DNA of 64,000 bases from Mactromeris polynyma (taxonomy: Eukaryota > Mollusca > Bivalvia > Venerida > Mactridae). A program made the translations under genes and the position numbers. Of this stretch, positions 48,220 through 59,312 are shown piece by piece. The DNA lies in contig JASFXZ010000001.1 in the NCBI GenBank assembly GCA_032209605.1, positions 41,854,619-41,918,618 on the forward strand. The letters run 5' to 3'. Numbering within the stretch: position 1 is the stretch's first letter; every line of letters starts with the position of its first letter. Below the pieces are notes generated by a model, which saw only the letters and a program-made list of their open reading frames with translations, made no database searches and was not told the DNA's origin.

Positions 48220-48680
48220 AATCAGATTAAACCCATGTTTTAACAGTAGCTTTTTAAATTAAAATAAAATTAACTGGGTTTAAACCGAGTTAAACACGGT
48301 GGTATTGGCATACCGAGCAAGTTTTTTCTAGACAAAATATGGGTTTTCCAGAGAAAAAAAACTACAAAAAACACAGTTTTAACAAACTTTTTTCTGAGTT
48401 AATGTGGGTTTGTAACACTTTTCACCAGATGTTTTTTTTTATTGGCTTGAAGTGAGCAAAAGCGAGTTTTTAGGCATAAAACCTACTTTTTTTCACGGAA
48501 CCGAGTTAAAAATCGCTTAAAACCCATTTCTTGATAAGTTGGTTTAAGCGGGTTTTAACCAACTTTAAACTCACTTATATCCTAAAAGACTCGCTTAAAA
48601 CCCACATTGTTGTCCAAAAAAAACAGAAAAAAAATCACTTTTTAGTAAAAACCCAGAAAAAAACTCGCAAAAACACTTTT
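48220..48680. repeat. Cryptic AAAACCC / GGGTTTT motif block
   Basis: For about 450 bases GGGTTTTA-like and TAAAACCC-like words occur on both strands, with poly-A and poly-T runs between them. ACCGAGTTAAA occurs twice in direct orientation, CGCTTAAAACCCA twice, and GTTGGTT and AACCAAC close a small hairpin at 48538-48563. It is not a clean tandem array and fits no family named here. Confidence 0.6.
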
Positions 48681-48799
48681 CATTTGGAAAGTATATATTA
48701 ACACATCCAGATGTAGAATGTTCACTTACGAAGAAGCTTCAGCGAGCAAGTACTATCTTCATTTCTCAGGTCATTGCAAACAATTGAGCTATGCTGATT

Positions 48800-48840
48800 T
48801 ACTGTAAAACCTCTTCAAAAGACCACCTTCAAATTTAAAC
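48800..48840 (+). mobile_element. MITE family A end fragment (A8)
   Basis: TACTGTAAAACCTCTTCAAA and AGACCACC match a single A terminus. No second end follows. Confidence 0.5.
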
Positions 48841-48896
48841 CCCGTTTCTTCAAATAGACTATACACGTTCTTTCATGAACCAGTTTCAATGTGAAC

Positions 48897-49129
48897 TCAA
48901 TAATCAGATAATGACTGACCGTTTTCAGAATAAATGATGATTATGTTATTGAGGATTCGGTACATTGTGGTTGATTGAGGGAATTCACTAACATTCGAGA
49001 AATCATATTTGAAATTTTTACTCATAGTGGTAACAATGCGTTTTGAAAATTGTATTGTATAGAAAAAATGCAATCGAACAATGTCCTCATTGGTGCAAGT
49101 CCTTGGACTAGTAATAACAGTTGTAAACG
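48897..49129 (-). CDS. Weak candidate terminal exon, minus strand
   Basis: On the minus strand the acceptor CATTCTGTTTCAG lies at 49130 and is followed by an open frame to a TGA at 48897. The peptide includes ITSPRTCTNEDIVRLHFFYT and DFSNVSEFPQSTTMYRILNN. It has one cysteine and two possible N-glycosylation sites. No family was recognised and no AATAAA was seen close behind. The frame is longer than most here but still within chance. Confidence 0.18.
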
Positions 49130-49689
49130 CTGAAACAGAATGATTCCCAACGTTACACAGAGATATATACGTAAGCAATGTAATATGATTGCACGTTTTC
49201 TTTATATTGGCGAATATGTATATACTATAAGTAAACGCTTTCAAAATACTCAAGTGCTATAACAATCAGATAGTATTTAAACGCCAATATATTTATCAGC
49301 GTTATAGCCGTCAAGAGCCAAATATCTGCTACTTCTGCAGAATTATGCGTTTGTATCTATGTGGTTTAATAGGACATACGTGAACTATTGAACGTCCCAG
49401 TCAACAATGCAAAAGACATAACGATATATTGAGATAAAATGGATGGAACAAAAATGAATTACTGTTACCAGTGATAAAAAACTTATACAAATCTGAAATT
49501 ATAGTATCAGGTGAGATTTAAATCAAAGTACTGAACAATTACAGGCTCATCAAATGTATGTTGTAACAATTGTAACTTTCACATTTTGCTATTAGTTTGT
49601 GTGAACTATTTTCACACATTATAATTCAATTCGTCTGCAAGTTTTCATATCGCAATAAAGGGCAAGTATTTCGTAGGCTACTGTCAGTA

Positions 49690-49775
49690 GGGGCCTACAT
49701 GGTGACGTCACATGTGACATTTTCTGGAAATGACGTAATTTAAATAAAAGGTTGGAAATCGTACAGCGGCGCTCA
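49690..49775 (+). mobile_element. MITE family E fragment (E2)
   Basis: ACATTTTCTGGAAATGACG leads to TTGGAAATCGTACAGCGGCG and CTCA, matching the right end of E1. No partner left end was found. A small hairpin (GTAGGCTACTG with AGGGGCCTAC) sits next to it at 49674-49699. Confidence 0.5.
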
Positions 49776-50935
49776 AATCATAATTGCAGTTTCTTGACTT
49801 AGAATTTGCTGTCAGCGCATATTTTGTAGGACTGCAATACTTTTCATGGATAAGATGTTAATATAGTAAATTCCTCCGCGAATCGATGAGCTGAACTACT
49901 TCAAGAATTATGAATGAACGAACTAACTCTCTGCGTTAAGATACATGTCTGCTAAATCGGCCGTCAAATCATATAAATGATGATAAATACATACATGTCA
50001 TATTTAGATATATTTATTGAGAGGTAGCTATAGCAGTGATGGAAGCTAACTACACATCGATACATCCTTACGACAAAAGGCTGGAACTGTGCCGTTTTAT
50101 CTTTAGTTTATTCCAGTTCAGTAATACAGAGCAACCAATCAAAAACAAGACCCTTTCGGAAACACACTATTTGACTGCTGTTGACGGATTATTGCTTTAT
50201 GTTTAGGCAAAATTGATAGTAAATTCTTAATACGGGAAATCTGATACTATTGTGGAAGGGAAGGTGTTGTTCAAACCACAAACATAAATTTGACGAGAGC
50301 AAAGAAAGGAAATGCGTAGCAACGATAAAAACAATCGTGTAAGACACTTCCATTTGTGTAATGCGTTTTACCAGGTAAAGTGTCTAATATGGTGCCATTT
50401 CACTGTTATTTTTTACCAAATTATCCCAGGCGAATACTGTCCACAGACATATTTAATGTCTTACAGAAATGATGGTATGTTTCGTTGAGGTATTTTGTTC
50501 TCGGCTCAGTAGGCCTATTTGAAGAAAAACATTTGTCACAACGTATAAAATGTAAAAAAAAAATTTCTATTAATAGTATAATTATAGATATAAAGAATTT
50601 ATCCAGTAAAAGACAGTTTATAAATATCTAACATTAATATATCGCGTAGTAATACATATTTGTAGAACTTGCGTGTCGAAAGAAGAACGTCAAATACATG
50701 TGTTACAGGGAAAACGAACTTCTAAAGCTTATGTAAACATGCGACAATACTGTCTAATCACGAAGATAGTAATAATTATAATAATTGTGAACAATAATAA
50801 TGAGAGCAATATTGTATCATAGTTCCGATAGTTTTCTTTGAAGTTTGTAGTGCAACATCCTGAAAGGTGGAGCTTTAGTCTATGTTAACAAGGGGGGGCT
50901 TATTTATAACATGACCGAGTGTATTAACTAACAAA
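49776..50935. other. AT-rich DNA, nothing recognised
   Basis: No repeat copies or supported exons were seen. Confidence 0.45.
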
Positions 50936-51240
50936 GCGGATCCGTAGTCGAGTGGTATCGCGCTGGACTAGTAATCCATGGATCGCAGGTTCGATTTCCC
51001 GCTCCATCACTGACAGGACTAACAGTCTTTCGGACTAGACTTTAAAAACCGAGGTCCCGTGTACGATGCTTTACATCGAGCACGTGAAAGAACCAGGTCT
51101 GCTTCTGGAATTGGGGCATCTTCTGTATCATGCAATATCCTCCAAAAATCTAAAATGACTTACATGCTTCCGGAGGCGTCGCTCATGTGGGAAACCGGTG
51201 GCGACGATAAATACACGCAAATACAACAACACTAACAAAT
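50936..51240 (+). mobile_element. tRNA-derived SINE with a long central domain
   Basis: The head has box A TAGTCGAGTGG, a Thr-like anticodon arm (CTGGACTAGTAATCCATGG) and box B GCAGGTTCGATTTCC. The body continues with AAAACCGAGGTCCCGTGTAC, ATCGAGCACGTGAAAGAACC, CTTCCGGAGGCGTCGC and ACCGGTGGCGACGATAAATA. It ends in CACGCAAATACAACAACAC. The CCGAGGTCC word recalls the conserved central domains shared by animal SINE superfamilies (V- or Meta-type); that link is from memory and not tested. At about 300 bp this is a nearly full-length SINE. Confidence 0.75.
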
Positions 51241-51949
51241 ACATAAACTGTTAGTTACCACACTGTTACAAAAAGCGACATTACGCAACAATCACCGTAT
51301 AGTGCATTGTACGTAAAAGTGGCTGCTTACATTTCTGGGGTTTTAATTTGACAATCACGGTGCATGTCATGTCTGCTTATTTGCATAAGTCACATGATAA
51401 AGAGAAACGACTATTTGTACCCACACCTTTTTGTAAATGGATTATAGTAAAAAACACATGAAGAAAAACCCCCACAAAATATCTAATTTATTCTCGGGGC
51501 TATTCACTCGACTAAATTAGATACCCTCGTGTTTTCATTCTCTGTCAATTACGTATTCGTGACATTTGCACTTGACTAGGCCCCAGGCCATAGCATGTTT
51601 GACGAAATATATAGTGGTGGGTGACAATCGAGTTTTGCGATTGTGATCGGCGACATAATTTTCCCGAGTCGATTTATCACTTGTAACGGAAAATTAGGAA
51701 TGCAAAGTTAACTTGAAACTGATTGGTATCATGACTATCTTGAAATATATAAAAGTTACAAGAAGATTATTGCCAAGTTGCAGGGCAAATTCATTTGTAT
51801 GTTGTAAAAAGCAACAGTTACGCCATGTATTTTGCCTGCTGAAAGGTACACTTCTAGATCTACACGAATTGCCAGATTATGTCGATTAATCTCATCGGCC
51901 TGGTTATCCGATTATGCCGATAAATCGATTGGCAAAGCGGACCGATTAG
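51241..51949. other. AT-rich DNA, nothing recognised
   Basis: No repeat copies or supported exons were seen. Confidence 0.4.
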
Positions 51950-52050
51950 CCCATGTGTGGTCGAGTTATAGTCACCTACTTTAAACCAGTTGACCCACCC
52001 CAAACCGCAGCTAGTTCGAATCTCATCAGGGATAAAGGATATGTAAATAA
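51950..52050 (+). mobile_element. Possible SINE head, degraded
   Basis: GGTCGAGTTATAGTCACC is followed about 50 bases later by a box B-like CTAGTTCGAATCTC and CAGGGATAAAGG. The middle is not tRNA-like. Confidence 0.25.
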
Positions 52051-52070
52051 GGAAGATATTGACCAAGCTG

Positions 52071-53909
52071 GCTTACGGGTGGTCTTTGTTTCTACTCACA
52101 TATCGTCTTCCTTCGCACTTCAATAGCTGAAAAAGTGAATTCCTGCCTTATAACATCTTTACAAAATAGCGTGATTCCACATGCTATGAATTCCATTAAA
52201 AATATTTTAACTAGTTAATGCATCATTTAAAGCTTTCATAAGTATAATATCTTGAACTTTCACTGTAGGTCAAATCAATACAAATCGAATGATAAAAGGA
52301 GAGTTTTCTCCATTAAGTATTAATTTATACACCCATTGCCCTTTCAGTAATTATAGCTATAAAACATCGTTATTAAAACTAATTGATTTTTAACGAGTAA
52401 TTATCTTGTCAATGTAATTACAAACTGTTTTGCTTCAGTGTTGATAATAGAATAATGTTAAACTTCGAATTCTAATAAGTTCCGATCAGAGCACTGTTAC
52501 ATATTATACTAAAAAATAAAGAAGTGCATGACCGTTATTTCCATCAATATTTTTTGTAGATTAGGTACTAATTGAGACCACAGGGAATAATTAAATTTCA
52601 AAACGGAGGCTACATCTGACAGCAGCAACTTCAATTCGAATATCGGTGTTAATTGAAATGGATGCATATTCGGGTTTCACTTTTTTGCAAACATTTTTAA
52701 CATTCAATTGGTGCATTTGTTTTTTGTTGAATACACTTTTCTAAGAGAGTTAATGTAGTCTTGATCAACTTATTGTCTAAGAAAGAACAATACCCATGGA
52801 ACGTGACATGACGCTATAACATGAAATATCAATACAACGGTATCTGGTTTAGGCTGTTCTAAGAAATGCTCACTTGTGGTACTCGAAAATCAATTTGTTT
52901 GTGAAGTGCCACAAGATTGATGGTTTTATTTTTAGACACGAAACAGCTATATACATTGGGTCTGGACCCTATTCAGTACCGGGTTAACCTAAGCTTAAGC
53001 TGCCCTCCAATTCAAGTTAGCCCCGGTAGTCTGAAATTTACATTTAAGCCTGGGTATTAATCTCACATTTAGCAGCCTCGGGTACAACACTAACGTTAAT
53101 GTATGATATCTATCACACCACACTTCCCCATGAATGTATGATATAATAGCGACAGTTCATTCAAAAAGTTAAATTGATACTACTTAATTATTTATTATAT
53201 GAATATTATATGACAACTACGCTAATGGGCACTCATCCTGTAAAGGTCTGATTAATTTAATGCTGAATTGAATAACTGTATTTATAACCTGTAATTTCAT
53301 CTGCGACTCTGATAATTAATTAATATCCCCTGTATTTAAAACTGAAATATACATTGGTAATTTCATTCATACTCTCCTCAAGTGTTGACTTATTCTGTCT
53401 ACAATCAATCTATAATAAATTAATGTAAAATATATACGTACACATACGACATTAAATGCTAAAATAATTGACAAGTTTACTATCAATTACAACTCTTTCC
53501 ATTTCTCTTCTCCTCATGTTGTACGTTTATTTGACAAAAGGTAAAATCAAAATTGACACACCAAGCGTCTGCCGATTCTCGTCGTCTTTCTTGCGCCTAA
53601 CAAAAAATAAAATCTCTACAAATTTAATGAAAAGACCATGCTGCAGACGAGATCAGACAGTCATTAAGCGGCTCTGACAATCGTTCGTAGGCGAATATTT
53701 ACGACTTTATAAAGTAGTGTATGTATTGAGAAAACAATTAACTGTGACTGAATGTGAACAATTTCTGTTAAAATTATACGAGTATACTGGTAAAGTAATA
53801 TACCACTTTGATACAAGGGCTTATTGAAATGTTTATGAACCTTCTCAAATATACACAAATACTCGATGCAAACGCGCAGCAAAACATTCCATTTTTCTAG
53901 ACATTCACT
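52071..53909. other. AT-rich DNA, nothing recognised
   Basis: A short GC-richer patch near 52960-53090 holds the palindrome-like AAGCTTAAGC and CCCCGGTAG. Otherwise nothing was seen. Confidence 0.4.
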
Positions 53910-53910
53910 G

Positions 53911-54087
53911 CGGTAAAACCTCACTTAAAGACCACCTCGATTTTATAACCACCTCAACATTCAAAACACGATTTTCAAGTCCATTTTTACTGTGTTGCTC
54001 TTTATTCAACCTCAATAAGAAGAGCACTCAATATGAAGACCAGTTTTCAAGGGTTCCAATATTGGTCTTATTATTGAGGGTTTACTG
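53911..54087 (-). mobile_element. MITE family A (A9)
   Basis: The left end is CGGTAAAACCTCACTTAAAG and the right end is TTATTGAGGGTTTACTG followed by TA. The interior includes CGATTTTCAAGTCCATTTTT and GTGTTGCTCTTTATTCAACC. Orientation matches A2 and A6. Length is 177 bp. Confidence 0.75.
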
Positions 54088-54316
54088 TATACATACACTA
54101 GTATTTATCGTCATTAGTAAAACTACTGAGTTTGTACATACATGTACTATGTACTGTAATACTGGCCAGTAAAATGTGCTTAAAGGGAGACAAATGTGTT
54201 TGATAGCATTCATAACATTAGAATGAATGAAAATAGATATGGATGCATTTTCTTGTTAACGAGCGAAGAAAGTGTTTTTAAAGTACGCTTTCATTTTACA
54301 GTTAAAAACAAACACA

Positions 54317-54946
54317 TGTAGTGCCACGTATAGTCCGTGCCGCATATAGTTCGCACAAGAACTCTATGCGGTTAAAAGGCATGGTCATGCCGCATATAAC
54401 TAGTTTATGTCTTGTCCTATTTAAAGTCATCATCATCATCACCATCAGAACCATCTGTTCCAATTTAAAGAACAATTGTGTTTCCTCAAAATGCCCTATA
54501 CCCATTCATAAAGAATATTACTTTATGTCACCTGACATATTATCCCAAAATCAGACAGTAGTAAATTTAATCGCCAATTCGGGTTATGCTTAATAAAATA
54601 ACCGAAAAATATATGCTAAACTGAAATAAATAGTTAGGTTTAGTGTTACCTATGATTATAATCCTATCAACAGCTTCGAGCAGTTAAAAGTGAACAAATA
54701 TTAACAAAGTATTTGATCACATCTCCACAGTCTTAGTCGGTCTGACCTTGGATTAAACCCGCGACTATCGGACTGGTAGTTTAGTGCGATACCGACTGCA
54801 TCATCGTCGTCATTTAAACAAATAAAGTCAATGTGCGATAGTAGAACATCTGAAAGAGAAGTGAGCTAAATGCGGCGTCGAGGCCTATGTCCTCCACATA
54901 AAGCTAACGTGGACTATATATGGCACGGACTATAAGTGGCACTACA
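54317..54946. mobile_element. 630-bp non-autonomous DNA transposon, long inverted ends, 5-bp target duplication
   Basis: The left end TGTAGTGCCACGTATAGTCC is mirrored by the right end (inverted: TGTAGTGCCACTTATAGTCC). The inverted repeat runs on for about 36 bases with few mismatches and contains GTCCGTGCC and ATATAGT. ACACA lies directly outside both ends (54312-54316 and 54947-54951), a perfect 5-bp target duplication. The interior has no coding capacity. It includes a CAT-rich stretch near 54425 and a tRNA-like SINE fragment near 54745-54800. The 5-bp duplication argues against the TA-target families A and B. The class is undetermined. Confidence 0.8.
54745..54800 (-). mobile_element. Degraded tRNA-like SINE head nested in the 630-bp element
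   Basis: On the minus strand TGCAGTCGGTATCGCACTA leads to CAGTCCGATAGTCGC and GGGTTTAATCC, matching the spacing of box A and box B. It lies inside the inverted-repeat element and is therefore probably younger than it, or was captured by it. Confidence 0.35.
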
Positions 54947-54951
54947 ACACA

Positions 54952-56330
54952 TCGCTGCGTGCAGTTCAGGTGACAGTTCCAAAGTTGACATTGTTGAATA
55001 AATTATCACAATGAAATTATCATAACCAAATTCATGCCTTTATTTAACAGATTTAGCTCAGAGCGCGAAAAGCCACTCTATTACAGTAACCTCAAATTCA
55101 AAAAGGGGCCATTAACTGCACATAACCAGTTAAGCTAATATGTAAGAGATTCAGTGTCATGTTTTGTGACTGTTATCTTCATGGCGTTCCTGTGATGGTT
55201 TTGCAAGTGCACTTAACATGATTATTATTAACATTGGTGATGGATAATCGGACAAATTTCATAATCGCTTATCGAATCGGCTTGAAAACTCGTAATCGAT
55301 AATCGAATCGGAAATAATTGAAGTGTAAGTATAATGCTGACATTTAATTTCATTAATATAACTTTATATATCTCTTTTAACTACATTTAACATCAATGGG
55401 GTTCACTAATTAACATATGTTTAGCTTAATTGTCTCCAAACAATTTATTGAATGGTACGTGACTTGCAATAGCTCGTTTTCTCAGCTTCAATAGTCTTTA
55501 TATATCCCCATATGTTGTTGATTGTGTCGATCACGTCTTCTTTGTCCGTATTATTTCAGTATGCAAAAAGGTCTGCAAAATTTCAAATACAATATGGCTG
55601 AAGATGCAATAATGTACCGGAAATTAGGAACGCAAAACTAGGGTAATATGAGTAAGCTTACTGCTGTGGTGCAGTGTCGGCAAACACACTGGATTTCAGA
55701 ATGTTACTGCGATTTTGTATTTATGATCAATTCTATTCTTGCACAATAAATTCGATACAAAATTTGTTCATTGGATTGCTAATTGAAAGCCATGTGATCA
55801 CAGCAAAAACTGGAAACGTGGAATTATGTTACTGTTCAAATTTGGATGATTCTGGCAGAAAATAAATAGGAAAATTATGTTTTGGCAAAATACTGAGACA
55901 TAAATAACTATTTTATAAAGGAGTTCAAATTTTATGGTGAACATTATTAATGTAATTAAGATAAAGTATTTAAATGTTGAAGTATCAGGTGATAGCAGGG
56001 TAGAACAGATTAGGCACTGGTTGAGTACGTGGGAATAGTTAAACACTTGTGTGTCATTTTTAATGATGTCAGGCAAATGATAATTCTCATTCTCCGTAAC
56101 AGGAGTATGGTACCACCTAATGCAAGACTCCACTAAGTACTCAGGCGATACTTATCAATACGTTAAAAACACAAGTGAAGAATAAGTAATTTCAATGAAC
56201 TGATATGGAACGCTTATTGCACCTGACGGCAACATTCAGAATCATATGGTTAAGCTGCAAATCATTATCACCATTTCGAGAAATCATAATTATAATAGTG
56301 TCTAGAAAGCAGACACATAAGTAGAGAGTA
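54952..56330. other. AT-rich DNA with an ATCG-type repeat patch
   Basis: Near 55245-55310 the words AATCGGACAAATTT, TTATCGAATCGGC and AATCGATAATCGAATCGG repeat a short ATCG motif. An open frame near 55700-55865 follows a TTTCAG acceptor-like site but is not otherwise supported. Confidence 0.4.
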
Positions 56331-56525
56331 CGAAAGTTCACACTTTGTAAGTTTCGGGGTCACAATTTCAAACTTTGCACTAAACGGTTTCAATATTTAT
56401 ATATTACGAATTCACGATGTTAACATCACACATTAATAATATTGAATTATGATTGAGTGAAGTCGAAATCTTGAATTCGCGAGAAAAACGGTGAAGAGTG
56501 AATGTCAGCACTAGTCTTCCATAGT
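56330..56525. mobile_element. Diverged MITE family D copy (D3)
   Basis: The left side reads ACGAAAGTTCACACTTTG and TTTCGGGGTCACAATTTC. The right side reads GTCGAAATCTTGAATTCGCG, GAATGTCAGCACTAGTCTTC. These echo the arms of D2, but the arms no longer pair well. Confidence 0.35.
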
Positions 56526-58100
56526 AATAGCAGAATTATTGCTACACACCGCTGCTAGCGGCGTAAGCAGTAATGATATTAAGCATTACACCAGTAAGTA
56601 AAGTACTACTGATACTGCTAGAGCAGCTCGTAATGCCAACATCACGGCGAAGTAATTGATTTAAAATGTATTAGTTCTAGGCCACTGCGATCGTGAAACA
56701 ACTGTAAACTAATACTCGCTCTTTGTGACTTCTTCCTGGTTACTAACCAATACTCGCGCCTCATGCGGAGACTGTACTAACTCATTGTCATACAGATATT
56801 CTGCACTGTTAAGATCACCAAGCAAGCTAATGATAACAAATGCATGGAACTATATTTAAATTTCCATGTTTTATCATTTTCAGTACGGTAAATGTTCAGC
56901 AATTATGTATTTGGACTGGATTTGAAATCAGAACCTATTCTTGCTGGCCTAGGTCCTAAATTTACCTAGTCATCAAGCACCGATGTAATAACAAAACGTA
57001 AACACATCTTGAAATGCTTTGATTAAAATAAAACCAAGCAGCTGATTGTTAACTGACAACAATATGTTTCCAGACGTGGTTCTTGTCACCAGACTGTAAT
57101 ATTCAGCACTTATGGGTTTTATTACATTGCTAACACAGAAGTGGGTCATGGGAATTCTAGAACAACATAACTATAGCAACCTTACTTATATCTTTTAAGA
57201 TTCCAGTCATCAAATTACTATAGACATTTTCATTGTTTTTAGGAAATAAAACTGAGAAAGTTGAGAAGCGATATTCGCTTACTAGATTAAGAACTGCGTG
57301 TATTGAATTTCAGCTATTTTCAATAATGTATATACTTGCTTATAACCCAGATGCATCTTACCATTAAGTGCATGTTTCACAGAGTAGTCAGAGTGACTTT
57401 ATAACAGAAGTTCAAAAACGGGAAGTTCACTTGATATTAAGATGATCAAATAATTCGCTATTTTGAAACACAAACCAATTTTGAACTGTGTTATATATCT
57501 GTTAGAATTGACTGCGAACATTCAGGACCGATTAGTGCCAATTTAGGTGAGGGGATGCTGTTGTACCTAAAACGATACCTGCTGTTATTTTTACTTTTCT
57601 ATCAGCACACAACCACGACTTTTTCTCCATGAAGATTATGGACAAACACAAATATTTCATAACACAAATTTTGAAATGTATTATCCAGGTAATAAAATTT
57701 ATTCACGCCTTCGCGATTAATAAAACATCTCTATATCTCTTAATGAATTTTATTAACTGACATTTTTAGACCAATAAGATATCTTTCAAACCACAATATT
57801 TCAGGGAACACTGTCAGGTATAATGTATTATGTCATTAATCAGTTACGTGTACCTTAATAAACCCGATGTGTTTTACTTATGGCTAATAGTTGTATTTGA
57901 TATGAAAATATACATTATTAAGTCAAAACTAACACTGTGTCAAGTAGTAGAAATGTAACAGCTAAACCAGCATTACCTTATACAAGACATTGCGATGCAA
58001 AATTAAGTAACAGTCAGATTGAAGAATTCTTCACGACAATTTATGAGAAACATTCGTGGAGTTTACGAGACTACACAACTGCTTAGTTTTTTTATTACCG
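56526..58100. other. AT-rich DNA, nothing recognised
   Basis: No repeat copies or supported exons were seen, apart from a SINE-like fragment near 56755. Confidence 0.4.
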
Positions 58101-58330
58101 CTTGTTTAGAAGTCGTCGCATTATTTCTAGAACCCCATAACTTGTTTTTCTTCTTTTTTAGAAAAACAACTTTAAAGTTTTACCCTCTTGAAATAATTGT
58201 TACACACGAGGTTATGGAATTGCATTTTATTTAAGTTAGGTGCATTCCAGAACAATATAGGTAGTACAGATAGAAAGAGCTTGGAAAGACGGTTTCAACG
58301 ATACCAAATACTCAAAACCGCCCAAAATCG
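58101..58330 (+). repeat. Dispersed repeat family F, copy 2
   Basis: It matches 8180-8410 over about 230 bp, best from 58235 on (GGTAGTACAGATAGAAAGAG, GCTTGGAAAGACGGTTTCAA). The 50-kb distance and like orientation fit a dispersed element. No ends are shared beyond the homology block. Confidence 0.8.
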
Positions 58331-59220
58331 AATTTGAAATTCATTTATGTTGGAAAATTTGAGGTCAACCAGCGTTCAAAATAATTATGTCAAATTAATG
58401 TAATTACCTAATACGTTGATTGCATGCTATGAAAAAAATAGATTCCTCTGAGAACTATTTCCATCTTCTTACATAGCTTATTGATATGATTAAACACATG
58501 AAGCATTGTATGATATTGAGTGCAATATCTGAAACACAGCCAAGCCCTTTGGCAATATCACCACTTATGCCAACCACATGGCTATATAACGGGTTTTAAA
58601 ATCGTTAGTTGCCTAATTCCTTTTAAAGCCGAATCGTAAATCATAAATATTCCATGGAAATGATAACTGTAAAAGACTCCCATATTGTATTATATATCAA
58701 ATGTTACAGAAAAAACAATTTGGACGATAAAGAAATATTGTTGTTGCATTTTTTCTTTTCATATGTATGCATGCAGACTCAGTTGACTTTGCCAAAATGA
58801 TGTATATGACACCGAACTCACAGCAGCTGAGAAATATTATTCATAATTAACGACAGCTATCATGAAAAGTATTGCTTTTTATCCGCTGTTCGACTTCAAT
58901 AAGTAACAACATAAACAACAAAATTAATATTGAAAACATCATTATTTAGTAAGACGACCTTTCCGTCGAATAACTTACATCGGGAATGGCACTACGCTAT
59001 GGAGGGTATGTTTGTTTGTGGAGCGCTAGTTCGTAGGTTCGAACACAGACAACCACACGGACTTTGCCGCACGACAAAATGCAATATACCGACATTAAGC
59101 ATACTTTCGTACATGTTCAAATACTGGCCTACCAACTAAATACCGCATATTACTTACCATGTCATTCTTATTATAGGCTCATTCGACCGTGCTTATATTA
59201 ATCATTAGTATTGTAATTGG
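58331..59220. other. AT-rich DNA with a weak SINE-like box B
   Basis: At 59005-59060 GTGGAGCGCTAGTTCG and TAGGTTCGAACACAG resemble a tRNA-derived head, but box A is absent. Otherwise nothing was seen. Confidence 0.35.
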
Positions 59221-59312
59221 GTCAGACAGTTAGTTGACAGGATGGCACAGGAGCAAACCAGATGGCGAGACATGGAAGGAGCCTTATGCCAATCCTAGGG
59301 GCGAGGTGGAAT
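59221..59312 (+). pseudogene. LINE ORF2 C-terminal relic
   Basis: One frame reads VRQLVDRMAQEQTRWRDMEG and ALCQS before a stop. It resembles the A-x-D-R-x-x-W-R-x-L-V-x-x-L-C ending common in endonuclease-bearing non-LTR retrotransposons. Only about 25 codons remain. This is a motif-level call without a search. Confidence 0.4.

Noticed and set aside
48220..48680. Telomeric or subtelomeric repeat
   Set aside because: The words resemble G-rich telomere units only loosely, occur on both strands and have no constant period.
55674..55865. Terminal exon after TTTCAG near 55690
   Set aside because: The frame is only about 55 codons after the acceptor-like site, AT-rich and without any recognised motif. 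Support is below that of the listed candidates.
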